This document shows positions 42,875 through 52,628 of a DNA stretch of 64,000 nt, in pieces. The stretch covers positions 186,001 to 250,000 of the forward strand of contig NZ_JAIQXX010000001.1 in assembly GCF_021887715.1 (NCBI RefSeq), in the 5' to 3' direction. The notes beneath the pieces are model-generated. The model was not told the DNA's origin. It saw only the letters and a program-made list of their open reading frames with translations, and ran no database searches. This stretch comes from Winogradskyella immobilis (GTDB taxonomy: Bacteria; Bacteroidota; Bacteroidia; Flavobacteriales; Flavobacteriaceae). The translations under genes and the position numbers were made by a program. Each line of letters opens with the position of its first letter. The first letter of the stretch is position 1.

Positions 42875-44562
42875 TGTTAAGTAAAAACACAAGAAACCTT
42901 TTAAGTCTATTCAAAAAAACCTTTATTGTTTTAGGACTAATAATAGTCGCATTAGTAGCATTGGTTATTTGGTTTTTCTGGGATGATGCTAATTCAGAAA
43001 AATACGACATAACAATAGATGAAGAAAAAATCCCTGTATTTGAGAAAGTTGCGTTAGAATTTGATCACCAGTACAATGGTGAAAAATCGCTACCTATAGC
43101 ACCTGCAGCTTTAATTGATATTAACAATGATAATGTAGACGAAGTGTTTTTTGGAGGAGGAATGGATCAAGAAGATGCTGTTTTCGCTTTTAGAGATAAC
43201 AAATTTGTCGATATCTCTTCAGAAGTGAATCTGCCTAGAAAAGGTAGTACAACAACAACAGTAGGTGTTGTTTCTGCAGATTTTGATAATAATGGCTTTA
43301 CCGATATTATTTTAGGAAGAGAAGATGGTTTACGTATCTATTATAATACAAACGGAAAATTCACAGAAAAGATTATTGACACGCCAATGAATGAAAAATC
43401 AACACCAGCCGGATTAACCGTTGGTGATATTGATAAAGATGGTGACTTAGATATTTTCATGTCTACATATATTAAAAAAGAATTAATGGAAGGTCAAACC
43501 ATTTTTGAAGATTACACCTATGGATCTACAAGTGAGTTGCTTTTAAATACGGGAGATGAAAATTACATAAGTATTACCAAATCTGCTGGATTAGATTATA
43601 TACACAATACATTTCAAGGCGCATTAGTAGATATTGATAATGACTCTTGGTTAGATCTAGTGGTGGTACACGATACAGGAGAAGCGAGAACTTATAAAAA
43701 TAATGGAGATTTAACGTATACAATGAAACCAAACCCATTAACCAAAAAATTTGCCTACCCAATGGGATTAGCAGTTGGTGACTATAATAATGATGGCTTG
43801 GTAGATTTTATGTTCTCAAATACAGGAAGCACACTACCAAGAGCATTAGCAAAAGGAGATATAAAAGATGCATCCTTATTTAATGAAAAATGGATTTTAT
43901 TTAGAAACGATGGCGATTTTAAATTTACTGATACTGCTGAAGAAACTAAAATAGCAGATTACGAATTTTCTTGGGGTTGTACCTTTGCCGATATGAATAA
44001 TGATGGCTTACAAGATTTAATGGTTGCGGAAAACTATGTAGATCTAGCACCTAATAAATTATTTAGATTAAAAAGTAGATTTTTAGTTCAAAAAGAAGAT
44101 GGCACGTTTGCGCCAACTGAAGAGAAAAGTGGTGTTGTAAATCCGCATTATGCGATTACTTCTTTAGTAAGTGATTTTAATCAAGACGGCTATCTAGATA
44201 TGATTTGGGTAAATATAGATACACCATCATTAGCCTATATAAATAAAGGTGGAGCTAACAACTACCTTCAAGTAGATTTAGGGGAATATGTACATGCCCA
44301 AGGAGCAAAAGTAACCGTGACTACACCAACCAAGACGTTAACAGAATGGTTGGTGACAGGCGAAGGTTTGGCCAGCGATCAAACCGCATTACTACAATTT
44401 GGATTGGGTGAAGAAACTAGTGTTTCAAACATTAAAATCTGGTTAACAAATGACAAAGAAATTAGTATTGATAACCCAAAAATCAATACTATTATTGATT
44501 TAAAAGTTGAAGTTGAAAAACATAAAATAATTATTAATACTTTTGAAGAAAACACACAGTAA
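42874..44562 (+). CDS. Membrane-anchored FG-GAP/VCBS-repeat protein with UnbV-like C-terminus
   Basis: The 562-residue protein has an N-terminal membrane anchor (residues about 15-37) and six FG-GAP/VCBS repeats whose calcium loops are easy to see: DFDNNGFTDI, DIDKDGDLDI, DIDNDSWLDL, DYNNDGLVDF, DMNNDGLQDL and DFNQDGYLDM. These form a seven-bladed propeller-like domain. The C-terminal part (LQVDLGEYVHAQGAKVTV, TEWLVTGEGLASDQTALLQFGLG) resembles the ASPIC/UnbV domain. It probably binds a surface ligand in the periplasm or on the cell surface. Its start overlaps the previous gene by one base. Confidence 0.88.
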   Translation: MLSKNTRNLLSLFKKTFIVLGLIIVALVALVIWFFWDDANSEKYDITIDEEKIPVFEKVALEFDHQYNGEKSLPIAPAALIDINNDNVDEVFFGGGMDQEDAVFAFRDNKFVDISSEVNLPRKGSTTTTVGVVSADFDNNGFTDIILGREDGLRIYYNTNGKFTEKIIDTPMNEKSTPAGLTVGDIDKDGDLDIFMSTYIKKELMEGQTIFEDYTYGSTSELLLNTGDENYISITKSAGLDYIHNTFQGALVDIDNDSWLDLVVVHDTGEARTYKNNGDLTYTMKPNPLTKKFAYPMGLAVGDYNNDGLVDFMFSNTGSTLPRALAKGDIKDASLFNEKWILFRNDGDFKFTDTAEETKIADYEFSWGCTFADMNNDGLQDLMVAENYVDLAPNKLFRLKSRFLVQKEDGTFAPTEEKSGVVNPHYAITSLVSDFNQDGYLDMIWVNIDTPSLAYINKGGANNYLQVDLGEYVHAQGAKVTVTTPTKTLTEWLVTGEGLASDQTALLQFGLGEETSVSNIKIWLTNDKEISIDNPKINTIIDLKVEVEKHKIIINTFEENTQ

Positions 44563-44744
44563 AATTAAAGGATATAGGAACTTTTTATAAGTGTCGTATT
44601 AAGTAACTATTGATAAAATAAAGCTTTCCCCAAATAATATAAGACATTAACTTGTCTCTTAATCTACAAGTAATAAAATTATAGTATTTATCAATTTGAT
44701 AAGCTAAATGAATTTATTGTAAAATACTGAATATTAAAAAATTA

Positions 44745-45125
44745 ATGTTAAAAACAACTATATATTATACCATTCTAGTCATCCTATTAATAGGGCTATA
44801 TGGAGCTGGCGGATTAGTTGTAGAAGAATTTAAAACAGGTGAAGGTTGTCCAAAAATAATGCAGATACCAATGTGTCTTGTTGTTTTAATCTGTTTTGCT
44901 GTTCCTTTTATAGCACATTTGTTAAAGAAATGGAATATTGTGTATTTTTTATTTACAGCATTAGCAGGCGCTATTGCTTTAGTAGCATCAATTATGCAGT
45001 TTTCAGGAAATGCCGAATGCCCAAAAACAGATTCAGGTACACCTATGTGTTACTACTCTTTATTGCTTTTTAGCAGTTTAATTATTTTAAAAATTTATTA
45101 TCTAAAACTCAACAACCAAAAATAA
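44745..45125 (+). CDS. Four-helix membrane protein with paired CPK-PMC motifs
   Basis: The 126-residue protein has four membrane helices. The two extracytoplasmic loops carry a repeated cysteine signature: GCPKIMQIPMC and ECPKTDSGTPMC, that is CPK-x4-PMC and CPK-x5-PMC. Four cysteines facing the same side suggest metal binding or disulfide exchange. I do not recognise the family. The gene ends one base before the phosphoesterase-barrel gene, so the two are co-transcribed. A 182-base gap separates it from the FG-GAP gene, without a visible hairpin. Confidence 0.75.
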   Translation: MLKTTIYYTILVILLIGLYGAGGLVVEEFKTGEGCPKIMQIPMCLVVLICFAVPFIAHLLKKWNIVYFLFTALAGAIALVASIMQFSGNAECPKTDSGTPMCYYSLLLFSSLIILKIYYLKLNNQK

Positions 45126-45126
45126 A

Positions 45127-48100
45127 ATGAAACATTTTAAATTAACAAAAATTAGTGTCTTAAGTATACTGTTACTAGCAACATGTATTGTGTCAGGACA
45201 ACAACTAGAAACTTCTGTTTTTGTAACTGCAAATACAGGGACAACAGATGATAATTCTGTGCTATCCAAAATTAGTAGCGAAGCCAAAACTCTAAACAAT
45301 TCAAATTTACTAATATTAGGTAATATTGTTTCGAAAGAAGGTTTTTCTGAAAATGCAAAAGCTAAAATATCATCTCAGTTAGATTTGTTAAAAGCGTATA
45401 ATGGTAAAGTGATTTTTACTCCAGGACATCATGAGTGGGCTATTAATGGCCACAGAGATGTACGAGATCTAGAGAAATTTATCCAAAAAAATAGTGACGC
45501 CAAATTTTATCCAGATGAAGGTTGTCCTATTAAAAAGAAGGATTTAACTGATGATGTCGTTTTAATTACTATTGATTCTCAATGGTATCTCGAAGATTGG
45601 AATAATCATATATATCTTAATGAAGATTGTGATATTAAAAACAGAACACAGTTTTTCTTAGAATTTGAAAGTATGCTTAAAAAATCGCAAGGAAAAACCA
45701 TAATGGTAGCAATGCATCATCCTATTTTTTCTAATACTAAAGAAGGACTTATCTCTAGAACAGGAGGAACATCTTTGCATGATTTTCAAAATAAACAAAA
45801 TTCAAAATTTAGAAATCGCCTTATTACTTTAGCTAGGCAAACTGAAAACATATTTTTTGTTTCTGGACACGACAAAAATTTACAGTATATCAACAAATAT
45901 GGAATCCCACAAATTATTAGTGGCGCAGCAGGAGATACAAAAAAAGCATCTCCAAAAAGTGAAAGCGATTTTGGGTCTAAAGAAAATGGCTATGCTCGTA
46001 TAGACCTTTTTAAAGGCGGTGGAGTAAGTGTAACTTTTCAAGGCATATCAACGCCTTTTACAACTCAAGTTGTAGTACCAGTTCAAAAAGAAATCCCTAC
46101 TAATTTTAAAGATAAAAATAGTTTTGGCTCAACATTTAGTTCTTCTGTATATTCATCAGATGAAACAGAAAAAAGTAAAACCTATAAAGGTTTATGGGGC
46201 AAACACTATAGAGATTTATATAGCAAAGCTGTAAATGCAAAAGTAGCTTTTATAGATACTTTAAAAGGTGGATTAACACCTATTAGACGTGGTGGCGGTC
46301 ATCAATCTAAATCACTACGGTTAGAGACTAAAGATGGTAAACAATATGTAATGCGAGCATTGCGTAAAAGTGCTATTAAATTCTTGCAGTCTACTGCATT
46401 TCAAGACAAATATGTAGAAGAGGATTTAGAAGGGAGTTTTGCAGATAGTTTTCTGTTAGATTTTTACACAACTGCACATCCATATACAACTACAACTATA
46501 GGAACTCTTGCTGATGCTGTAGATGTTTTTCATACAAATCCAGAATTATATTATATCCCAAAACAAGAAGGTTTAGGAGTCTTTAATGATGAATATGGAG
46601 ACGAACTCTATATTATAGAAGAACGTGTAGAATCTAACCATAATGATTTAGAAAGTTTCGGAAAACCAGACAAAATATTAAGCACAAACGATGTTTTGCA
46701 AGAAATTCATAAAACAGGAAGAGAAATTGTAGATGAACCTTCTTATATAAGAGCACGTTTGTTTGATATGCTTATAGGTGATTGGGACAGACACGAAGAC
46801 CAATGGCGTTGGGCATTATACAAAAAGGAAGATGGTTCAGAAATATGTAAACCTATTCCAAGAGATAGAGATCAAGCATTTTCAATTTATGATGGAAGTA
46901 TATTAGGTTTTCTGCGTTGCGCCGTGCCAGCTATGCGTATGATGCAATCTTTTGATGAAGAATTACCAAGTCCTAAATGGTTTAGTTTTGAGCCTTATCC
47001 TTTAGATATGACTTTTATCAATCAATCTAACTGGGAAGACTGGGAAAAAGAAGCAAAAGCGCTACAAACGGGTTTAACAGATGATGTTATAGAAATTGCA
47101 TTTGAGAATCTTCCAGCAGAAATGAAAGATCAAACCATTGATGATATTAAAAGAAAATTAAAAGGGAGACGAGGAAATATTGTAGATATAGCGCGTACAT
47201 ATTACGAATATATAAACAAACATGAAGTTATTACTGGTACTCAAAAATCTGATACGTTTGAAATAACAAGACACCCTGATGGTAAAACAACTATTGATAT
47301 CCATAGAAAAGATATTGGGGTATTTAATAGAACATTTACTAAAGATGAAACCAAAGAAATATGGATTTATGGTCTTGATGGAAAAGATACTTTTAATGTC
47401 ACTGGAAAAGGAAATGACTTAATTACGATTAAAATTATGGGTGGAAAAAAGAATGACACTTACAATTTTGAGAATACAAAAAAAGTAAAGCTATACGACT
47501 ATAAAGGAAAAAATAACACTATTGTAAATAAAAGTTCTAAAAAATGGTTAGTAGATGATTATGAAATCAACAACTACGATTATAAAAAACGAAAGCATAG
47601 TGTTAATCAAATATTACCAGTAATAGGGGCAAATCCAGATGATGGACTAGGTATTGGTCTTATAAATAACTTTACAACCTATGGCTTACAACGTAACCCA
47701 TTTACCACAAGACACACTATAGGTGCAACATACTATACTGGTAATTCAGGTTATGATTTGTCTTATAGAGGAGAGTTTTCAAATATCTTCCATAATTGGA
47801 ATTTTGCTGTAGAAGGAAAATACACAAGTCCAAACTTTGCACAAAACTTCTTCGGTTTTGGTAATGACACTGAATATGATAAAGATTTTGATGATCCTGC
47901 AACAGCCGCTGATGAATCAGACCTAGATTTTAACCGTGTAAGTATAAGAGAATGGAGCGCAGCAATTTCTTTAGTGTGGAGAGGTAGAGATGGAGGCTCT
48001 TTTTATTTTAAACCTCTTATAGAATCTTTTGACGTAGAAAATGATACGGATAGATTTATAAATACTTTCTTTCCTGCAGACGCAACTCTTTTCGAAAGAC

Positions 48101-48687
48101 AAATTTATGCGGGTGCAGAGGTAAATTATAGTTATAAAAATAAAGATAATGTCTCATACCCAACATTAGGTTTAGATGTAGGTATTACAGCTGGTTATAA
48201 AACGACTATAGATGGCGATGTAAATGGAGAAGATATCGATAATAATTTTGGTTATGTAAAACCGTATTTTGCAATAGATCATAGATTAAACAAAAGTGCC
48301 AGTTTAGTATTAGCAACAAAAATAGGCGGAGAAGCTATTCTTGGTGATGATTTTGAGTTATATCATGCAGCACAATTAGGTGGAGGTAAAGACCTAAGAG
48401 GATTTAGAAGAGAACGTTTTACAGGTAAGTATTCTGTATTTCATACTACAGATTTAAGATTACGATTAGGGAAGTTTAAAAGTAGTTTCATTCCTCTCAA
48501 ATACGGTATTACCGGTGGTGTCGATTATGGAAGAGTATGGTTAGATGATGATAATTCAGACAAATGGCATAGCAGTGCTGGTGGTTCTTTCTGGATTAGT
48601 GGTTTAGAAACATTTACAGCAAATTTAGGCTATTACGGTAGTAGTGATGGCGGAAGAATTTCATTTGTATTAGGATTTGCTTTCTAA
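45127..48687 (+). CDS. Phosphoesterase-like domain fused to a surface-antigen outer-membrane barrel
   Basis: The 1186-residue protein has a signal peptide ending in VSGQ, a metallophosphoesterase-like domain at about residues 30-270, a middle region (about 350-790) with strand-rich repeats, and an outer-membrane barrel of the bacterial surface antigen type (about 800-1186) ending in VLGFAF. The metal-site motifs of the first domain are altered: TANTG, LGNIV, PGHHEW and GHDK replace the usual GDxG, GDN/GDx, GNHD/E and GHxH; MHHP is intact. Activity is therefore doubtful. A paralogous barrel is cut by the start of the window. Full size and layout match a common flavobacterial outer-membrane family. 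Confidence 0.88.
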   Translation: MKHFKLTKISVLSILLLATCIVSGQQLETSVFVTANTGTTDDNSVLSKISSEAKTLNNSNLLILGNIVSKEGFSENAKAKISSQLDLLKAYNGKVIFTPGHHEWAINGHRDVRDLEKFIQKNSDAKFYPDEGCPIKKKDLTDDVVLITIDSQWYLEDWNNHIYLNEDCDIKNRTQFFLEFESMLKKSQGKTIMVAMHHPIFSNTKEGLISRTGGTSLHDFQNKQNSKFRNRLITLARQTENIFFVSGHDKNLQYINKYGIPQIISGAAGDTKKASPKSESDFGSKENGYARIDLFKGGGVSVTFQGISTPFTTQVVVPVQKEIPTNFKDKNSFGSTFSSSVYSSDETEKSKTYKGLWGKHYRDLYSKAVNAKVAFIDTLKGGLTPIRRGGGHQSKSLRLETKDGKQYVMRALRKSAIKFLQSTAFQDKYVEEDLEGSFADSFLLDFYTTAHPYTTTTIGTLADAVDVFHTNPELYYIPKQEGLGVFNDEYGDELYIIEERVESNHNDLESFGKPDKILSTNDVLQEIHKTGREIVDEPSYIRARLFDMLIGDWDRHEDQWRWALYKKEDGSEICKPIPRDRDQAFSIYDGSILGFLRCAVPAMRMMQSFDEELPSPKWFSFEPYPLDMTFINQSNWEDWEKEAKALQTGLTDDVIEIAFENLPAEMKDQTIDDIKRKLKGRRGNIVDIARTYYEYINKHEVITGTQKSDTFEITRHPDGKTTIDIHRKDIGVFNRTFTKDETKEIWIYGLDGKDTFNVTGKGNDLITIKIMGGKKNDTYNFENTKKVKLYDYKGKNNTIVNKSSKKWLVDDYEINNYDYKKRKHSVNQILPVIGANPDDGLGIGLINNFTTYGLQRNPFTTRHTIGATYYTGNSGYDLSYRGEFSNIFHNWNFAVEGKYTSPNFAQNFFGFGNDTEYDKDFDDPATAADESDLDFNRVSIREWSAAISLVWRGRDGGSFYFKPLIESFDVENDTDRFINTFFPADATLFERQIYAGAEVNYSYKNKDNVSYPTLGLDVGITAGYKTTIDGDVNGEDIDNNFGYVKPYFAIDHRLNKSASLVLATKIGGEAILGDDFELYHAAQLGGGKDLRGFRRERFTGKYSVFHTTDLRLRLGKFKSSFIPLKYGITGGVDYGRVWLDDDNSDKWHSSAGGSFWISGLETFTANLGYYGSSDGGRISFVLGFAF

Positions 48688-48727
48688 AATAGAATAATTT
48701 AATAATAAACATCATAAGGTTACATAA

Positions 48728-50338
48728 ATGAAAAAACCAGTTGCAATAGCTCAAGTAAGTAAATTAGAAAACAAGCAACCAGTGCACGCACTTGTAAATG
48801 GATTGGATCTAGTCATCGTAAAATTTGATGATGATATTTCTGTTCTTTACGGTAGATGTTTGCATAGAGGAGCATTAATGTCCGATGGTCATGTAGATGG
48901 CCATAATCTTATTTGCGGAGTTCATGGTTGGGATTATAGAGTTGATTCTGGAGTTTCAGAGTATAATAATAAAGAGGTGCTTCATAAGTTTTCTACTAAA
49001 ATAGAAGGCGATGATTTAATGGTCGATGAATTTGAAATTGATGCTTATTTAGAAAATCATCCGCAACCTTTCAACAGAGAACAATACCTTGGAGCTTATG
49101 CCGATACGCATCCTGAAGACACAGAGCCTTATACAAATTACATAAAAGAATTAGCCCAAAATGGATTAAAAAATATTGGGCATCACGGCTTTTCTGCATC
49201 CATGGGAGTGGATAGAAATACACTCCCTAAATGGAATGATATTCAGTTTTTACCAGCACAATTAGCATCTCGTCCGCTATTAGATCACGAAGATGTAGCA
49301 ACTAAAGTTGTTATTGGGCCTAACGCTAAAAAACCTTTAGAATTAGATATGCCTCTTTTTGTAAGTGATATGAGTTTTGGAGCCTTATCTCGCGAAGCTA
49401 AAATTGCTTTAAGTAAAGGCGCAGAACTAGCTGGTACAGGAATTTGTTCTGGTGAAGGAGGCATGCTTCCTGAAGAACAAGCCAATAATTCAAAATATTT
49501 TTATGAATTAGCTTCAGCTCAATTCGGTTTTACTTGGGACAAACTAGACCATGTACAAGCTTTTCATTTTAAAGCAGGCCAAGGTGCTAAAACAGGAACA
49601 GGTGGCCATTTGCCAGGAAATAAAGTAAGTAAAGAAATTGCTGAAGTAAGAGGATTAAATGAAGGTGAAACTGCTATTTCGCCAGCTGCAAATCCAAATT
49701 TTCATACGGTTGAAGATTTTAAAGTATTTGCAGATAAAGTGCGTGAGCATACAGGAGGGATACCAATAGGGTTTAAAATTGCAGCAAGTCATATTGAAAA
49801 AGACATTCAATTTGCGCTTGATGTTGGTGTTGATTATATCATATTAGATGGTCGTGGTGGTGGTACCGGTTCTGCTCCTACCATTTTAAGAGATCATATT
49901 AATGTACCAACGATTCCTGCATTAGCAAGAGCAAGAGCATATATGGATAAAGTTGGAGCAACCGATGTGACCATAGTAATTACTGGAGGTTTACGTGTTG
50001 CTGAAGATTTTGCAAAAGCAATGATGTTGGGAGCAGATGCTATTGCAGTATCTAATTCTGCATTACAAGCCATTGGATGTTTAGGGATGCGTGCTTGCGG
50101 AAGCAATAACTGCCCGGTAGGTATTGCAACGCAAAAAGAATCGTTACGTAGTAGAATTATTATTAATGAATCTGCAAAACAGTTACATAACTATTTTGAC
50201 GCAACCAATAATCTTATAAAAGTTGTAGCACGTTCTTGTGGTTATGATGACATAACAAAATTTAATCACGACGACCTTTCAACATTTGATAGAGACATCC
50301 ATTTTTTAACAGGAATAAATTACGCAGGTTTAAATTAA
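48728..50338 (+). CDS. Rieske domain fused to an FMN-binding glutamate-synthase-type domain
   Basis: Residues 1-100 form a Rieske [2Fe-2S] domain with Cys44, His46, Cys63 and His66 (CLH...CGVH). Residues 150-530 are the FMN/3Fe-4S synthase domain of glutamate synthase (GltS-type): SDMSFGALSREAKIALSKGAELAGTGICSGEGGM, GGTGSAP and the cluster motif GCLGMRACGSNNCPVG with Cys451, Cys457 and Cys462. The glutaminase domain of full glutamate synthase is absent, so the enzyme cannot use glutamine by itself; a redox or ammonia-linked reaction is likely. It opens the tight redox operon to 56166; the next gene starts six bases after its stop. Confidence 0.93.
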   Translation: MKKPVAIAQVSKLENKQPVHALVNGLDLVIVKFDDDISVLYGRCLHRGALMSDGHVDGHNLICGVHGWDYRVDSGVSEYNNKEVLHKFSTKIEGDDLMVDEFEIDAYLENHPQPFNREQYLGAYADTHPEDTEPYTNYIKELAQNGLKNIGHHGFSASMGVDRNTLPKWNDIQFLPAQLASRPLLDHEDVATKVVIGPNAKKPLELDMPLFVSDMSFGALSREAKIALSKGAELAGTGICSGEGGMLPEEQANNSKYFYELASAQFGFTWDKLDHVQAFHFKAGQGAKTGTGGHLPGNKVSKEIAEVRGLNEGETAISPAANPNFHTVEDFKVFADKVREHTGGIPIGFKIAASHIEKDIQFALDVGVDYIILDGRGGGTGSAPTILRDHINVPTIPALARARAYMDKVGATDVTIVITGGLRVAEDFAKAMMLGADAIAVSNSALQAIGCLGMRACGSNNCPVGIATQKESLRSRIIINESAKQLHNYFDATNNLIKVVARSCGYDDITKFNHDDLSTFDRDIHFLTGINYAGLN

Positions 50339-50344
50339 AACGAA

Positions 50345-51751
50345 ATGAATACAATAGAATTTTATGGGGCGGATTGGTGTCCTGATTGCCAGAGAGCAAA
50401 AGCATATTTAAAGGAAAATGATGTAGATTTTAATTTTATCGATGTAGATTTAGATAAAGATGCAACTGCTCGCGTAGAATCTATAAATAAAGGGAAACGG
50501 ATTATACCAACACTTATTATTAACGGTAAATCTTTTACTAATCCAGATAATGCAATATTAGCTTCTACTTTAGGAATAAACAAACAAGGACGTGTCATTT
50601 TATATGGAGCAAATTGGTGTCCAGATTGTCAACGCGCAAAATCATACCTTCAAGATAATGGTATAAATTTTCAGTTTATTGAAGTTGACAAACACGATTG
50701 GGCAACACAATTAGTAGAACAAACCAATAATGGTAAACGTATTATACCAACTCTATTTATAGATGGTAAATCTTATACCAATCCAGATAATGCTGTTTTA
50801 AAAGATGTTTTAGCCATAGGTAATGAAGCAGAACAAAAAGTGTACGATAGCATTGTTGTAGGAGCTGGCGCTGCAGGCCTTACAGCTTCAATTTATATTC
50901 AACGAGATCGTTTTAATTCTTTAATTCTTGAAAAGAAAAATGTAGGAGGTAATGCTTTTTTAACAGAAAAAATTGAAAATTATCCAGGTTTTACAACCAT
51001 TTCTGGTTCAGAGCTTACACAAAGAATGGCAGAACAAGCTAAAACGTATGGAGCCAAAATAGAAACGGGAGTCACTGTACAGTCTATTAAAAAAGAAGGA
51101 GAAACATTTACTTTAGGCACCAATATGGGAGATTACTCAAGTAAAACAGTTGTTTTAGCATTAGGCTCTACGTATAGAAAACTAGGAATAGAAAATGAAG
51201 AGGATTTAATAGGTGCAGGTATTCACTTTTGCGCTACCTGTGATGGAGCGTTTTATAGAGACAGAGAAGTTATTGTAGTAGGTGGAGGAAATAGTGCCTT
51301 AGAAGAAGGTATTTTTCTCGCATCTTTCTGTAAAAAAGTGATTATTGTAAATCGTGGAAATACTTTTTCAGCTTCTGAAACTTATGTAGAAAAATTACCT
51401 TCAATTAAAAATATTGAGGTGCATATGAATAAAGAATCTGTTGCATTTTTAAAAGATGAGAACGATAACTTCAAAGGCTTAAAAGTTAAAGACAAAAGTA
51501 CAAATGAAGAAAATGAACTCTATGCAGATGGTTCATTCATTTTTATTGGTCTTATCCCAAACACAGCAGATGTAAAAGGTTTTATAGACTTAAACAAACG
51601 TGGGTTTATTACAACAACAGGTTTAGGAGAAACAAATGTAAGAGGTGTTTTTGCTGCAGGAGATTGTAGAGAAGGTGCTATAGCACAAGTAGCCGCAGCA
51701 ACAGGTGAAGGTGTTTTAGCCAGTTACGGAATCCGTCAATTTTTTAAATAA
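50345..51751 (+). CDS. Double-glutaredoxin/thioredoxin-reductase fusion protein
   Basis: The 468-residue protein carries two glutaredoxin-like domains, each with WCPDCQRAK (CxxC at Cys12/15 and Cys92/95) and a KRIIPTL cis-Pro segment. From about residue 160 follows a thioredoxin reductase: FAD motif VGAGAAGLTASIY, redox CATC at Cys296-299, NAD(P) motif VVGGGNSALEEG and GVFAAGDCR. Electrons would flow from NAD(P)H through FAD and CATC to the attached CPDC domains. The two glutaredoxin domains are more than half identical by eye, so they arose by internal duplication. It sits between the Rieske-GltS and TauE genes, with 6 and 15 bases of spacing. Confidence 0.93.
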   Translation: MNTIEFYGADWCPDCQRAKAYLKENDVDFNFIDVDLDKDATARVESINKGKRIIPTLIINGKSFTNPDNAILASTLGINKQGRVILYGANWCPDCQRAKSYLQDNGINFQFIEVDKHDWATQLVEQTNNGKRIIPTLFIDGKSYTNPDNAVLKDVLAIGNEAEQKVYDSIVVGAGAAGLTASIYIQRDRFNSLILEKKNVGGNAFLTEKIENYPGFTTISGSELTQRMAEQAKTYGAKIETGVTVQSIKKEGETFTLGTNMGDYSSKTVVLALGSTYRKLGIENEEDLIGAGIHFCATCDGAFYRDREVIVVGGGNSALEEGIFLASFCKKVIIVNRGNTFSASETYVEKLPSIKNIEVHMNKESVAFLKDENDNFKGLKVKDKSTNEENELYADGSFIFIGLIPNTADVKGFIDLNKRGFITTTGLGETNVRGVFAAGDCREGAIAQVAAATGEGVLASYGIRQFFK

Positions 51752-51766
51752 CTAAACATAAATATC

Positions 51767-52624
51767 ATGGAACTTACAATGGAATTTTGGTACCTATTAC
51801 CAATATCAATCGCAATTGCAACAATAGCTATGTCATCAGGAATTGGTGGCGCTGTATTTTTTTCACCGCTTTTTATGATCGGTCTTGGTTTAGATCCAAA
51901 AATAGCTATAGGTACTGCTCTTGCAACAGAATTATTCGGATTTAGTTCTGGTTTAATGGCCTATTGGAAAGCAAAGCTAATTGACTTTAAATTAGGATTA
52001 AACCTTTTACTCATTTCAATACCTTTTGCTATAATAGGAACCGTTTATGGAGACTTAGTGCCACCGCTTATATTAAAAGCTATTTTTGGTATAGGAATCA
52101 TTTTTATAGGTTATCAACTTTATGTGTCTTGGAGACAAGAAGAAAAAGAAAAATTAGAAGCAGCTCATAAAAAAGAGTTTGAAACTAACTATGAAAGCAC
52201 ATTAACAGATGCAGATGGAAATGTATATAATTACACCATTTGTAATAAAAATATGGGAAGAATGTTTGCAGCCATTGGAGGTGCTTTTCTAGGAATGATT
52301 TCGGTAGGACTTGCAGAATTACAAGAATATCATTTAGTAGCAAAATGTAAAGTACCTACTCGAGTAGCAGTAGCAACATCAATTTTTGTAGTTGTTATTA
52401 CTGTTTTAGTTGCTTCAATAGGTCATTTTTATGAATTTGCTCAAGAAGGTGGAGAAGTAATGAACCAAGTAGTAAATCTAATCATATTTACAATCCCTGG
52501 AGTTATAATAGGAGGTCAAATAGGACCTAAATTACAAAAGGTAATACCAGCAGATAAGATGAAAGTAGGCATTTCATTCTTATTTATATTAGTTGGAGCT
52601 TTTATGTTATATACATTAATTTAA
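51767..52624 (+). CDS. TauE/SafE-family sulfite exporter-like membrane protein
   Basis: The 285-residue protein has about eight membrane helices in two four-helix halves, with the TauE/SafE signatures SGIGGAVFFSPLFMIGLGLDPKIAIGTALATELFG and VATSIFVVVITVLVASIGH. A hydrophilic loop of about 40 charged residues separates the halves. Family members export sulfite, sulfoacetate or other organosulfur anions, but many are of unknown specificity. Its position between a TrxR fusion and a TPP enzyme could point to sulfite or acyl anion export; this is inference. Five bases separate it from the next gene. Confidence 0.9.
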   Translation: MELTMEFWYLLPISIAIATIAMSSGIGGAVFFSPLFMIGLGLDPKIAIGTALATELFGFSSGLMAYWKAKLIDFKLGLNLLLISIPFAIIGTVYGDLVPPLILKAIFGIGIIFIGYQLYVSWRQEEKEKLEAAHKKEFETNYESTLTDADGNVYNYTICNKNMGRMFAAIGGAFLGMISVGLAELQEYHLVAKCKVPTRVAVATSIFVVVITVLVASIGHFYEFAQEGGEVMNQVVNLIIFTIPGVIIGGQIGPKLQKVIPADKMKVGISFLFILVGAFMLYTLI

Positions 52625-52628
52625 AAAA

